In this document: one piece after another, positions 34,515 to 43,828 of the stretch
Numbering within the stretch: position 1 is the stretch's first letter
Layout: every line of letters begins with the position of its first letter
From: Phormidesmis priestleyi ULC007
GTDB lineage: Bacteria > Cyanobacteriota > Cyanobacteriia > Leptolyngbyales > Leptolyngbyaceae
NCBI RefSeq assembly: GCF_001895925.1
Contig: NZ_MPPI01000016.1
Location: forward strand, 21,795 to 85,794
Reading direction: 5' to 3'
DNA: 64,000 nucleotides
Translations under genes and position numbers: made by a program
The notes under the pieces: generated by a model
Told to the model about the DNA's origin: nothing
The model's database searches: none
What the model saw: only the letters and a program-made list of their open reading frames with translations

Positions 34515-35177
34515 ATGCTGTCTCCCCAGTTCTTTCAGCGATCACTCACTCAGGGTGTATCAAAGTTTGCGTGGCTTTGTGGTGGCTTGCTGCTAGGAGC
34601 CAATGTCGGAATATTGGGGAATGTGACTCCAACTCTGGCGGCTGAACGAGTGGTGATCACTTATGGCATCTTCCAGGAAACGTTCTTGGTTAAGGATATG
34701 ACGACTTTTGCTGAAACAGGTGAGCTAAGTCGTCTACGGCAGTTTCAGCTAAGAGTTGCCAGAACAGATCCAGAAGTTCTGCGCGCATTTTTGAATAAGA
34801 AACTACGGGTAGATTTTCTATTTCTGGATAGAGCTTCAAACTCCCTGGTCGGAGAGTTTGTACTGTATCAAATGGGCAAGGTTATTTATAATCGCCACCG
34901 TGTTGCTCCCATTCAATCGCTAAGATCCTCTCTTGTTCTATCAGCCAGGGAAGACAACTACGTTTCTCTGCTGGAATTTCTGCAAAACTACCCGCTCCCG
35001 GTCGTGTACATAGACGGTAAAAAAATTGCCGAAGTTGGTCAAAAGGTTGGGAACACCCGCGAGAAGGTTGAAGGCTATCTAGAAGCAATGTCAGCCGTTG
35101 TTCAGCAGATTTTAAGTGAGCCACTTTGTAACTGCGAAGCTGGAGCGATCGAGGATAGCAGCACCCCAAGCAAGTAG
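34515..35177 (+). CDS. Exported DUF1400 protein 2
   Basis: About 220 residues from ATG 34515 (an in-frame GTG at 34473 is possible). A signal peptide ends near TLAAERV; the DUF1400 core is AERVVITYGIFQETFLVKDM and TFAETGELSRLRQF, with a late LLEFLQNYPLPVVYIDG and the CNC pair LCNCEAG. A tandem paralogue of the preceding gene. Role unknown; exported to periplasm or surface. Confidence 0.75.
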   Translation: MLSPQFFQRSLTQGVSKFAWLCGGLLLGANVGILGNVTPTLAAERVVITYGIFQETFLVKDMTTFAETGELSRLRQFQLRVARTDPEVLRAFLNKKLRVDFLFLDRASNSLVGEFVLYQMGKVIYNRHRVAPIQSLRSSLVLSAREDNYVSLLEFLQNYPLPVVYIDGKKIAEVGQKVGNTREKVEGYLEAMSAVVQQILSEPLCNCEAGAIEDSSTPSK

Positions 35178-35189
35178 TTTTCAATATGA

Positions 35190-35265
35190 CTGTAGGGGTA
35201 GTGCCCCCGTGCCTACCCCAGACTCTGGGCAACCACGGGGGATTGCCCCTACAAATCCCTTGAAG
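35190..35265. repeat. REP-type element between convergent genes
   Basis: TGTAGGGGTAGTGCCCCCGT to GGGGGATTGCCCCTACA, with internal GCCTACCCCAGACTCTGGGC. Same family as 29424. The stop codon of the convergent SMP-30 gene (35249-35251) lies inside the right arm. Confidence 0.65.
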
Positions 35266-36136
35266 AATCCAGAAATGGCTGAGTAGGCATTCCGATCGAA
35301 TGGGTTGAAAAGCGAAACAAATCACCTGCGTTGAATCCCTGTTGAATTTCAGTTTGGCTTAACCCCACGGATGCAGAGGTAACATATAGGTCGGTCAGAT
35401 CGGTGCCCCCAAACGCAACACTAGTGGGACACTGAACCGATACGCTGACGCGCAAAATTTCCTGCCCGGTTGGGTTGAAGCAAGCAACACACCAGCCATT
35501 CCAGAGAGCAGACCAGAGATTGCCTTGCTTGTCGATCGCGAGTCCATCCGGTTCTACGCCTTCATCAGTCAGGTTAATCAATACGCGGCGATCGCGAATG
35601 GCTCCCGTTTCTACCTCAAAGTCATAGGCATAAATTTTGTGTTGAGCAGAGTCGGTTAAATAAAACGTTGATTCATCGGGACTCCAGCCTGAGCCGTTGG
35701 AAATCGTTAGCCCGGTTTCCATGACGTGCAGTGAACCATCGAGATCATAGCGATAGAGCGCCGCCTGTCCTAGTGCTTCGCTGATCGAGCCGATCCAAAA
35801 GCGCCCCTGAGAATCACATTTACCGTCATTAAAACGGGTGTTGGGATGGGGAAATTCAATCTGGTAGAAGGGAACAATTTCGCCTGTTTGGGTGTTGAGA
35901 AACGCAAGACGATCGCGCAGAGCAATCAGTAATCGATCGTTGCCTGCTAGCGCGATCGCGCTCACCAAATCACCCACATCAAAGTAGCGATCGTTCCCAG
36001 TAGCGGGGTCAAACTGGTGGACTCGGTGATTATAAACATCAACCCAGAAAAGCTGTTGGTGAGCAGCATCCCACACAGGACATTCTCCCAGTCGGGCGCG
36101 GGCTGTGAGTACATTTTGAACTGACGACTGACTCAT
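35249..36136 (-). CDS. SMP-30/gluconolactonase family protein
   Basis: 295 residues. ARLGECPVWDAAHQQLFWVD with its metal-binding Glu, RFNDGKCDSQGRFWIGS, NGSGWSPDESTFYLTDS and GVEPDGLAIDKQGNLWSALW are hallmark blades of the SMP-30/LRE beta-propeller. Such enzymes hydrolyse sugar lactones, e.g. gluconolactone to gluconate. It lies downstream of a GH63-like glucosidase and a glucose 1-dehydrogenase on the same strand, which supports a gluconolactonase role (inference). The last codons run into a REP element that supplies the stop. Confidence 0.85.
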   Translation of the reverse strand: MSQSSVQNVLTARARLGECPVWDAAHQQLFWVDVYNHRVHQFDPATGNDRYFDVGDLVSAIALAGNDRLLIALRDRLAFLNTQTGEIVPFYQIEFPHPNTRFNDGKCDSQGRFWIGSISEALGQAALYRYDLDGSLHVMETGLTISNGSGWSPDESTFYLTDSAQHKIYAYDFEVETGAIRDRRVLINLTDEGVEPDGLAIDKQGNLWSALWNGWCVACFNPTGQEILRVSVSVQCPTSVAFGGTDLTDLYVTSASVGLSQTEIQQGFNAGDLFRFSTHSIGMPTQPFLDSSRDL

Positions 36137-36167
36137 GAAACTGTTACCTATGCGAACTATTAACCTT

Positions 36168-36317
36168 TGACCCTCACTCTAAATCCCTCTCCCAGGGCGG
36201 GAGAGGGACTTTGAATCTTGCTCCCTTTCTCCCCAAGGAGAAGGAAGTTAGAGTTTCTAGTTCCCTCTCCTGGGGAAGAGGGCTAGAAGTGGCACCTTAA
36301 TAAATCCACGTTCCTTA
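36168..36317. repeat. Palindromic repeat and TTATTAAGGTG end repeat
   Basis: A CCCTCACTCTAAATCCCTCT-type palindrome followed by GGCACCTTAATAAATCCACG ending at the stop of the GH63-like gene. In gene orientation TAA continues as GGAACGTGGATTTATTAAGG, exactly as after phnE. It lies in the gap between the glucosidase gene and the lactonase gene. Confidence 0.65.
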
Positions 36318-39041
36318 ATACTTTGTCAGTTCTCCGGGCGTGACGGTATTCATCACTGTTTCTGGAGTAAAGTAGCCCAAAGCCTGGATAATCCGAGCAA
36401 CACAGCCAGTCCATCCAGTCTGGTGACTGGCACCAATTCCTGCCCCGTTATCTCCGTTGAAATATTCGTAGAACAAAATCAGATCGCGCCAGTGAGGGTC
36501 TGTCTGAAACTTCTCGGCAGCACCATAGACCGGGCGGCGACCCGATTCATCCTTGAGGAAAATGCTCGCAATTCGTTCGCTGATTTGTTGGGTGACAGCA
36601 AACAGCGATAGGTGTTCACCCGACCCAGTGGGGTATTCAATGGTAAAGTCATCGCCGTAGTAGCTATAGAGTTGCAGCAGCGATCGGATTAACAATAAGT
36701 TGACAGGCATCCAAATGGGGCCGCGCCAGTTAGAATTGCCGCCGAACATACCTGAAGTAGAGTCACCCGGAACATATCCGACTTTGAACTCTTGCCCTTC
36801 GTGATAGTAGTAGGGGTTTTCTAAGTGATGGCGAGAAAGGGAGCGAATCCCATAATCGCTGAGGAACTCGGATTCATCCAGCATTCTGGAGAGAACGCGG
36901 CGCAATTTATCTTCGTTCAAGATAGACAGCATCAGCCGATTTCGCTGACCGGGTTTAATCGGTAGATGGGTATTTTGAGTTAACTCAGGATGACGCATAA
37001 TGAACAGTTGTGCCCGTTCTTTGAGGCGCGGCAGCTTTTCAAAGGCTTCACTAGGGAAGACGGCAACTGCCATGAGTGACAACAAACCGACCAACGATCG
37101 CACCTTCAAGCGGGTAGAGTTGCCATCGGGCAAGCGCAGCACGTCGTAGAAGAAGCCATCTTCTTCGTCCCATAGTTCGTCTTGGTGGTCACCAATCCGA
37201 TCCATAGCTCCCGCAATCCACATCGTGTGTTCAAAAAACTTGATGGCAAGGTCTTCGTAGATTGAATCGTGGAGTGCCAGCTCAATGGCAATCTGGAACA
37301 TCCGCTGACTGAAGAACGCCATCCAGGCAGTGCCGTCTGCTTGTTCGAGATGCCCGCCCGTCGGTAAAGTCGAACTGCGATCGAACACGCTAATGTTATC
37401 CAGCCCCAGGAAGCCACCTTGAAACAAATTGTTGCCGCCTTCATCTTTGCGGTTGATCCACCAGGTGAAGTTGATCAGCAGTTTGGAAAAGGCGTATTTG
37501 AGGAATTCAGTATCCCCCCCACCGTTGTTCCGTTCGCGATCGCGGGTGTAAATTTCCCAGGCAGCAAACGCATGCACAGGCGGATTCACATCGCCAAAGT
37601 TCCATTCATAGGCAGGAATTTGACCGTTGGGATGCAGGTAATCTTCCCGCAGCATCAGCATCAGTTGATCTTTGGCAAAGTCGGGATCAATGAGACTAAT
37701 CGGAATCACATGGAATGCTAGATCCCAGGCAGCATACCAGGGATATTCCCATTTATCTGGCATGGAAACGATATCGTCGTTATACATGTGAAACCAATCG
37801 CTGTTCCGCACGTGCTTCCGATTGCCGGGGGCTGACCAGGGAGTCACATTGCGCTCTCTCAGCCATTGATCCACGTCGTAGTAGAAGTATTGTTTCGTCC
37901 ACATCATTCCAGCTAGTGCCTGCCGCATGACGTTGGCGCGATCGCGATCTGCCAAAACTGCTGGCGGAGTCACAGCCGCATAGAACTCATCTGCTTCCTT
38001 AAGACGCGCTGCAAACTGTTGATCAAAGTAGGCACTAAACGGATCACCGATCTGATCGGGAGCCTGTTTTGAAAGGCGCAATCGGATCACCTTCGTCTCT
38101 CCAGCCCCGACTGTGATTTCATAATGGGGCGAAACTTTGGTGCCAACATCGCTGGGATTAACGGCATCCTGCTGTCCATGCACAATTGCGTTGTTGATGC
38201 CATCTTTGACAAAAGGACTGGCATTCAGCGTCCCAGACAGCCGCTGATTGTTCGTCTCATTTTCTGTGAACAGCAGCGGAGCTACGCCATCGCAGTAGAA
38301 ATAATAATCACTGATGTATTGATTCAGCAAGGTATCGTTAATATGGGCATGCACAACACTGTTACCAGTTCCTTCGATCTTCGTGAGTGCGGGCTTGGCT
38401 CCACCCACCGTCCAAGACCAAGTGTTACGAAACCACAAAGTTGGCAATACATGAATCGGAGCCGCTTCGGAACCCCGATTGGCAATGCTGATTTGAATCA
38501 AAACATCTTCAGCATCTGCTTTGGCATATTCCACAAACACGTCAAAATAGCGATCGTCGTCAAAGATGCCCGTATCTAGTAACTCATATTCCAATTCATA
38601 ACGGTTGCGGTTGCGGTTGGTTTCAACCAAATCATCGTAAGGAAACTCAGCTTGAGGATATTTATAGAGGTACTTCATATACGAGTGAGTGGGCGTGCTG
38701 TCGATGTAGAAGTAGTACTCTTTCACATCTTCGCCGTGATTGCCCTCGCTGTTGGTCAATCCAAACAACCGCTCTTTAATAATGGGGTCTTTGCCATTCC
38801 AGAGTGCTACCGCAAAGCAGAGCAGGTTATGGCTGTCGGTGATCCCGCCCAGTCCGTCTTCGCCCCAGCGATAGGCCCGCGATCGCGCATGGTCGTGCGG
38901 GAAATAATTCCAGGCATTTCCGTCAGAACTGTAGTCTTCGCGCACCGTTCCCCACTGGCGTTCGCTGATATATGGCCCCCATTTATACCAATCGACTTCG
39001 CCAATGCGGGTTTTTTTAAGCCGTTGCTCTTCTGCGGTCAT
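36315..39041 (-). CDS. GH63-like (MGH1-type) glucosidase
   Basis: About 908 residues. The N-terminal region (WYKWGPYISERQWGTVREDY, FPHDHARSRAYRWGEDGLGG) and the (alpha/alpha)6 catalytic part (PDKWEYPWYAAWDLAFHVIP, GQIPAYEWNFGDVNPPVHA, NSNWRGPIWMPVNLLLI) match the large bacterial proteins related to mannosyl-oligosaccharide glucosidase. Acid residues for inverting catalysis are likely in the WDLAFH and GPIWMP regions. The true substrate (glucan, trehalose-like or glucosylglycerate) is not known. No signal peptide, so cytoplasmic. GGAG six bases before ATG 39041 decides the start over 39065. Confidence 0.85.
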   Translation of the reverse strand: MTAEEQRLKKTRIGEVDWYKWGPYISERQWGTVREDYSSDGNAWNYFPHDHARSRAYRWGEDGLGGITDSHNLLCFAVALWNGKDPIIKERLFGLTNSEGNHGEDVKEYYFYIDSTPTHSYMKYLYKYPQAEFPYDDLVETNRNRNRYELEYELLDTGIFDDDRYFDVFVEYAKADAEDVLIQISIANRGSEAAPIHVLPTLWFRNTWSWTVGGAKPALTKIEGTGNSVVHAHINDTLLNQYISDYYFYCDGVAPLLFTENETNNQRLSGTLNASPFVKDGINNAIVHGQQDAVNPSDVGTKVSPHYEITVGAGETKVIRLRLSKQAPDQIGDPFSAYFDQQFAARLKEADEFYAAVTPPAVLADRDRANVMRQALAGMMWTKQYFYYDVDQWLRERNVTPWSAPGNRKHVRNSDWFHMYNDDIVSMPDKWEYPWYAAWDLAFHVIPISLIDPDFAKDQLMLMLREDYLHPNGQIPAYEWNFGDVNPPVHAFAAWEIYTRDRERNNGGGDTEFLKYAFSKLLINFTWWINRKDEGGNNLFQGGFLGLDNISVFDRSSTLPTGGHLEQADGTAWMAFFSQRMFQIAIELALHDSIYEDLAIKFFEHTMWIAGAMDRIGDHQDELWDEEDGFFYDVLRLPDGNSTRLKVRSLVGLLSLMAVAVFPSEAFEKLPRLKERAQLFIMRHPELTQNTHLPIKPGQRNRLMLSILNEDKLRRVLSRMLDESEFLSDYGIRSLSRHHLENPYYYHEGQEFKVGYVPGDSTSGMFGGNSNWRGPIWMPVNLLLIRSLLQLYSYYGDDFTIEYPTGSGEHLSLFAVTQQISERIASIFLKDESGRRPVYGAAEKFQTDPHWRDLILFYEYFNGDNGAGIGASHQTGWTGCVARIIQALGYFTPETVMNTVTPGELTKY

Positions 39042-39104
39042 GGATGTCTCCTGAATATCTGACATTTGTATTAGAATTCAATCTAGGTGATGCTGCATTA
39101 CATC

Positions 39105-39914
39105 CTATGCTGACCAGGCTTCTCGGAAGTCGGCGTAGAGCGTCAGCCCGCCATCAATGAATAGGGTTTGTCCAGTAATATAAGCGGCTTCATCTGATGC
39201 CAGAAAAGCAACCGCAGCCGCCATCTCATCAGAGGTTCCCGATCGTCCCATCGGGATATGACTCTCAACGATCGCTTTTTTTTCTAAATCGGTTGTCCAG
39301 CTTTCATTGATCGGTGTTTCGGTGGCTCCGGGCGCGATCGCATTCACTCGGATTCCCCGATTTGCATACTCCAAAGCTAGTGTTTTGGTTAAGCTTCCCA
39401 TTCCCCCTTTGCTAATGGCGTAGCTGAGATACATCGGGCGAGGAATGACTTCGTGAACGCTAGAAACATTGATAATCACACCAGAACGCTGTTGTGCCAG
39501 TAGATGCTTGATGGTTTCTCGCGCACACAGATAAGCGCCTCGCAGATTAACCGCAATGACTTGATCAAACTGATCCGTTGGGACATCGTGCGAGACACCC
39601 TCTGTTTGAATTCCGGCACTGTTCACTAAAATGTCGAGGCTGCCAAATTTTTGAACCACAGAGTTCACAACACGAATAATGTCCTCTTCTTGAGAGACAT
39701 CTCCCTGCACTAATAGGGATTGCACACTGCTCTCTTTCCCAGCTTCACGGGCACTTTGCAGGGCCATTTTTTCTGTGTGCTCCGCTTCCTCTAACTTCCG
39801 GCGGTAGTTGATCGCAATATTGCAGCCTTCTTGGGCAAGACGAATAGCGATCGCCTGTCCAATTCCAGAATTCGCACCCGTAATCAGGGCATTTTTACCT
39901 TTCAAATTTTTCAT
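39105..39914 (-). CDS. gdh: Glucose 1-dehydrogenase (SDR)
   Basis: About 269 residues. TGANSGIGQAIA (cofactor), NSAGIQTEG, the catalytic Ser/Tyr/Lys in SSVHEVIPRPMYLSYAISKG, and NAIAPGATETPIN. The SSVHEVIP block and the GGLTLYADF end closely resemble Bacillus-type glucose 1-dehydrogenase, which makes gluconolactone with NAD(P). ATG 39914 is preferred to 39947, giving the usual N-terminus. It stands upstream of the glucosidase and lactonase genes. Confidence 0.85.
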   Translation of the reverse strand: MKNLKGKNALITGANSGIGQAIAIRLAQEGCNIAINYRRKLEEAEHTEKMALQSAREAGKESSVQSLLVQGDVSQEEDIIRVVNSVVQKFGSLDILVNSAGIQTEGVSHDVPTDQFDQVIAVNLRGAYLCARETIKHLLAQQRSGVIINVSSVHEVIPRPMYLSYAISKGGMGSLTKTLALEYANRGIRVNAIAPGATETPINESWTTDLEKKAIVESHIPMGRSGTSDEMAAAVAFLASDEAAYITGQTLFIDGGLTLYADFREAWSA

Positions 39915-39947
39915 AGTGTCTTCCCAAAGAGACCCTAACTTCTTCAC

Positions 39948-40433
39948 CCGGAAACATTAAGATACTTCAAGCTCTAAGGAAGAGGATAAGTAACTCAGTT
40001 ATCTCAAGGGTTGCATCAAATTTCTGAAGACTTTGTTCCATTCGTTACGTATTTTCGATAATTGCCGCTTGCATCCCAAGTAATACGACTTTGCATTCAA
40101 AAAACAGCAGTTTCAAACCAGAAAATATGAGGAAGCCGTAACGATTCAGTTCGCCTTTTAAAGGGGTAGGGACGCATCATTGAGACATGCTAAACCTGAT
40201 GAAAACTACTTATGTTACAAAATATGATTCGTTCTTTAGATTAGAACAAGAAAATATGAAACTGATATGAAAGGACGTTCGTATACACCCCAATATTCCT
40301 GATTTGACAGAGGATGGATGATGGATGATTCGGCATCCCGCCAAAAAAGTCGGCGTTGTTGCAGAATGAGGGGGTGAAATGACTGTAGGAGTAGATATAT
40401 GGAGGGCAACCGCAGGGGGATTGCCCCTACAAG
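39948..40433. other. Intergenic region with two repeats
   Basis: AGAACAAGAAAATATGAAAC at about 40243 followed by TGATATGAAAGGACGTT is also found at about 47300 (see the pseudogene at 46998). A REP-type element occupies about 40340-40440 (GTTGTTGCAGAATGAGGG... GGGGATTGCCCCTACAAG). No gene seen in the rest. Confidence 0.55.
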
Positions 40434-40850
40434 TCATCTCTTGTTTTTGTAGTTCGTTTTTCGCGCTTCTTTGAGAGTCGTGCCATCAACAACATAGGCA
40501 CGATCGATGACCTCTGTTGCCGTCAAAAGGGGCACTGTAATGCGGTTGTTATCAATAGTGAGTGCGTTGTCGAGTATAATTCGCTCCCCTAGTTTGACTG
40601 GGGTTAGCACCTGCGCTTTTCCGTCAACATCCAGCACAGCAGCATCTTTTTTGCCATCGTTGTTGAGATCCCCAAAAGCAATCCATCCCTTCTAGTTCAC
40701 AAGTTCGACAATGAACTTTCCATCTTCCCGTTGATAGCGCCCATTCTTTAGGGTGACAGGGTTGCATTTAGGGTTTGGGTCAAGACTCGTAGGCACTGTG
40801 AAAGTGCCATTTTGCAAAGTCTGCCAGCGATCGCACCAGGCTTTCTTGTC
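40434..40850 (-). pseudogene. Remnant of VCBS/FG-GAP-like protein gene
   Basis: The frame reads CDRWQTLQNGTFTVPTSLDP, GRYQREDGKFIVELVN, a TAG stop, then KGWIAFGDLNNDGKKDAAVL and LGERIILDNALTIDNNRITV. The FGDLNNDGKKDAAV segment is a calcium-binding VCBS-like repeat. There is no start or signal peptide, the end runs into a REP element, and one stop is internal. A gene relic. Confidence 0.65.
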
Positions 40851-40874
40851 AAGAGTAAACACTTCACGGTTACA

Positions 40875-41951
40875 TCAATACCGCAAAGTTAGTGCAATTC
40901 GATGATGATTGGAGAGCGCTCCATCGTCCACAATAGCGACGTTTCCTCCCTTCGCCAATACAGCTTCGATCACTTCATCCACGGCATCATCCATCACTTC
41001 GGTGCCGCCTGCCTGTTCTACTAACTCTAGATCGCCGTTTTCGGTTAGGATCGCCGGAATATGATAATTCTTTTCAACCAAAAGCAGTTTTCCTCGACCT
41101 TCTTGCGCCAACCGCCACGCTTCTTCGATCGTAGAAACAACCGCTTGAGCGCTCATCGCGTTATCTAATACTTGGAGTGCATCGACTCGCTGCGCCTCCC
41201 GAACAGTCTGCACGATTGACCACACCTCAGGGGTTATTTCGGAGATAGTTGCTTTGTCAAAGTTGCCGCCAAGAGTGCCTGCGATCGCTGGAGTATGTTG
41301 CGAAACTTCTTGAAAGAAGGAGACTTGACGAACCACTCCGCCAACAATCAGTGGCAGCGCCTCGTCCTGCATATAGAATGTCAACGCCCTGTCTACTTGC
41401 TGAAAAAATCGGCGATGCCTGTCGTCCATATAGCTAGAATCCGAATCATAGGGAAGCGCAGTAGTGGCTCCGGGACCGGTCATTTGCATCAGAAAGTTTT
41501 CATCGCTCACTTCCTCAAGAGTTTCTCCTGTTCCGGCTAACAAGCGAGTAGATGCCTGGCTCAACAGCAAAACCCAATAGCGCTGGGCCCGATGCATACC
41601 ATAAACCAGATCGCGGGTTGCAAAGGTTTGATCAATCACAACCCGTGCAGGGACAGCAAACGGGAGATAATAGAGCTTGGCAAAGTCATGACCGACATAG
41701 AGTGCCAAACCATCTAGCGTGTGGGGATAGTCAATTTCGCCCACAAGGGTTTCGAGCTGTTTGAGTAACGGCTCTAACTCGCGGCTAGAAAATTCTTCGG
41801 CCAGCCGCCCTGTTGCCTCATCTACGAGATTTTTGACTCGAATGGGGTCTTGTTTGTTATCGGGCGATGTCCGATGGGTGGGCAACAAAATGGAAAGCGC
41901 AGGCACCTTGATCAAAGACTGTAATTGCTTCAGATCTTGACGAGTAATCAT
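40875..41951 (-). CDS. baeRF-type (bacterial eRF1-like) protein, probable ribosome hibernation factor
   Basis: 358 residues. ITRQDLKQLQSLIKVPALSI and LLPTHRTSPDNKQDPIRVKN at the start, HTLDGLALYVGHDFAKLYYL in the middle and DAVDEVIEAVLAKGGNVAIV with the final NHHRIALTLRY fit the bacterial archaeo-eukaryotic release-factor-like families (baeRF3 group). Members are thought to bind ribosomes under stress. No GGQ motif is seen. Divergent from 41950 onward with no clear partner. Confidence 0.7.
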   Translation of the reverse strand: MITRQDLKQLQSLIKVPALSILLPTHRTSPDNKQDPIRVKNLVDEATGRLAEEFSSRELEPLLKQLETLVGEIDYPHTLDGLALYVGHDFAKLYYLPFAVPARVVIDQTFATRDLVYGMHRAQRYWVLLLSQASTRLLAGTGETLEEVSDENFLMQMTGPGATTALPYDSDSSYMDDRHRRFFQQVDRALTFYMQDEALPLIVGGVVRQVSFFQEVSQHTPAIAGTLGGNFDKATISEITPEVWSIVQTVREAQRVDALQVLDNAMSAQAVVSTIEEAWRLAQEGRGKLLLVEKNYHIPAILTENGDLELVEQAGGTEVMDDAVDEVIEAVLAKGGNVAIVDDGALSNHHRIALTLRY

Positions 41952-42070
41952 GAGTATTTCCTATCAAGTTTTAAGTGGTTATAGCAGTCTTACAGTAGTG
42001 AGGTATGCTGACCCTTTGGTTATCACGCTTTCCAGTTTTGCGTCTGGATCTGATCCGATCGGTATCCTGA

Positions 42071-42523
42071 TTAAGGACAACTCACCCTCGATTTCATTTG
42101 GGCTTCAGCCGCTTGCACTGCCGCAACTTTAGGAGTAACCATCGCATTCGCTTGACTGAGCGTTGCGTTATCAGGCATCCCTGTAATTGCTGTGTCCAGG
42201 TTCGCGTACGCCTTATCTAAATCGGCAATTTTTGAATCTTGGACAGTTGCAGCCGTGGCTTTAACAGCACTGTACGCTGTTTTAACCTGATCTCGCGCCT
42301 TTCTAAAATCACCGACTGTGGAACTAGGACTCATGCTTTTGAGAGCGGCGACTGCTGTGTCGAATCGCGCCAAATCGGTACAGAGTTGAGCTTTATTGTC
42401 TTGAGTTGATACGGTGGATTGGGTTGGTTGGGGTGATTGGGTTGAAGAGCCACCCGTGCAGCTTACTAGTAAAAGCAGTGGTAGTGCAGCCAGAAAGAAA
42501 TTAGACACACGATTAGAAATCAT
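42071..42523 (-). CDS. Small lipoprotein
   Basis: 150 residues from ATG 42523, which has GAGG upstream. The signal peptide ends in the lipobox LVSC. A Ser/Thr/Gln/Pro linker leads into a helical domain (LCTDLARFDTAVAALKSM, VGDFRKARDQVKTAYSAVKA, DLDKAYANLDTAITGMPD) with two cysteines. Attached to a membrane; function unknown. Confidence 0.75.
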   Translation of the reverse strand: MISNRVSNFFLAALPLLLLVSCTGGSSTQSPQPTQSTVSTQDNKAQLCTDLARFDTAVAALKSMSPSSTVGDFRKARDQVKTAYSAVKATAATVQDSKIADLDKAYANLDTAITGMPDNATLSQANAMVTPKVAAVQAAEAQMKSRVSCP

Positions 42524-42847
42524 AGAAAACCTCGGTTTCTGAAACAAAGTGGACAAACAGCGAATCTTTGGAAAGCTAGTATAGCGGATTATAGTCAACA
42601 ATTATATGAAACTAATAGGAATGTAGATAGGTATCTCAACGTTAAGTTAGCAGGCGACTAAAAGTAGCAGGAACAATCTTGCCAAGATCCACCACTATAG
42701 CTTCTGAGCAGAAGCAGGACAACTTTAGTTATTTTTATGGATCGGCTCTTATCACTTTCATATATTTTCTCTGTATACTTACGATTTCATATCAATGATT
42801 TCTTATTGCAGTTGAAACTTTTAAGTATTGTGTAGATCAGGGATTGA

Positions 42848-43384
42848 ATGATGAAGCAGCAATATTTTTCAGATAGCGAGTGGGCAACTCTGTTGCAAAC
42901 TCCTAAGCAAGCCATCTTGACGATCGTCCTTGCAGACAAAGCTGACCCAGTTTCCCTCTTAAAAGAAATGCAGGCAGCCGTTCAAATCATGGCAGCCGAA
43001 CTACAGCGGGGGGATGTTTCTAGTGATCTAGTCAGGTCAGTGATTGCTTCCCTAAGAGAGGTTGTTGCCCAAGAGCCACTTCAGGGAGAGCAGTTGTTAT
43101 TGAAGCAGCAGTCTGATTTGCTGGCAACGATTCAAACCTTTAACAGTGCGTCTGATGGGCAAAAACAGGCGATCGCTCACTTCAATGAAGTAGGAGCTAT
43201 TCTGGTATCGAAAGTCCCGATCGGGCAGGCGGAAGAATTTAAGCAATGGATTTTAGCAATCGCTACTCAGGTCGCTCAAGCGGTTAAAGAGGAAGGTCTG
43301 TTTGGCATCGGCGGTGAACGGGTGAGCCGCCCGGAATCTGGGGCATTGTCATCCATTGATAATGCGTTAAGCTTTAAGCCCTAG
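42848..43384 (+). CDS. Conserved protein of unknown function
   Basis: 178 residues (MMKQQYFSDSEWATLLQTPK). Start at 42848 or 42851. Predicted all-helical and soluble: PVSLLKEMQAAVQIMAAELQ, GQAEEFKQWILAIATQVAQA, VKEEGLFGIGGERVSRPE near the end. It lies 52 bp before the small membrane protein gene and may be cotranscribed. No domain name can be given with confidence. Confidence 0.65.
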   Translation: MMKQQYFSDSEWATLLQTPKQAILTIVLADKADPVSLLKEMQAAVQIMAAELQRGDVSSDLVRSVIASLREVVAQEPLQGEQLLLKQQSDLLATIQTFNSASDGQKQAIAHFNEVGAILVSKVPIGQAEEFKQWILAIATQVAQAVKEEGLFGIGGERVSRPESGALSSIDNALSFKP

Positions 43385-43436
43385 AGACGAGATTACAGTT
43401 TGTGTGTTCTATAACTAAGAGACAAGGAGCCAACTA

Positions 43437-43799
43437 ATGACAGGCTTTCTGATTGCTATCGTTGTGACCGCAGTGAGTTTGTTGATTATCTCTAAGCTAC
43501 CCCTGGGTGTTGAGATTGATAGCCCAGTTAAAGCACTCATTGCGGGCGCAATTATTGGTGCATTTAATGGGCTTTATAGTTTGATTCCTGGTTGGCTGAG
43601 GGCAATCCCGGCGGTTTTTAGTTTGGGGCTAATTCCTCTCATTGGCAGCATTATTGTTTTTGGTTTAGCTGCCTGGTTAGTAGAAGGGTTCCGATTGCGG
43701 TGGGGGATTGGCAGTGCCATTCTGGGTGCGATCGCTCTAACAATTATTAACTCCATCCTATTTTTCATTTTGAATCAAATTCGCTTAGTCGCTGCTTGA
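43437..43799 (+). CDS. Small membrane protein, phage-holin-like (copy 2)
   Basis: 120 residues, about 80% identical to the protein at 33191 with the same four hydrophobic segments and the conserved LRAIPAV, LGLIPLIGSIIVFGL and AWLVEGFRLRWGIGSAILGA. AAGGAG lies before the ATG. Convergent with the channel gene 30 bp away. Function unknown. Confidence 0.75.
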   Translation: MTGFLIAIVVTAVSLLIISKLPLGVEIDSPVKALIAGAIIGAFNGLYSLIPGWLRAIPAVFSLGLIPLIGSIIVFGLAAWLVEGFRLRWGIGSAILGAIALTIINSILFFILNQIRLVAA

Positions 43800-43828
43800 G
43801 AACTGACTAGAGAACTCGCCTTTCTCGA

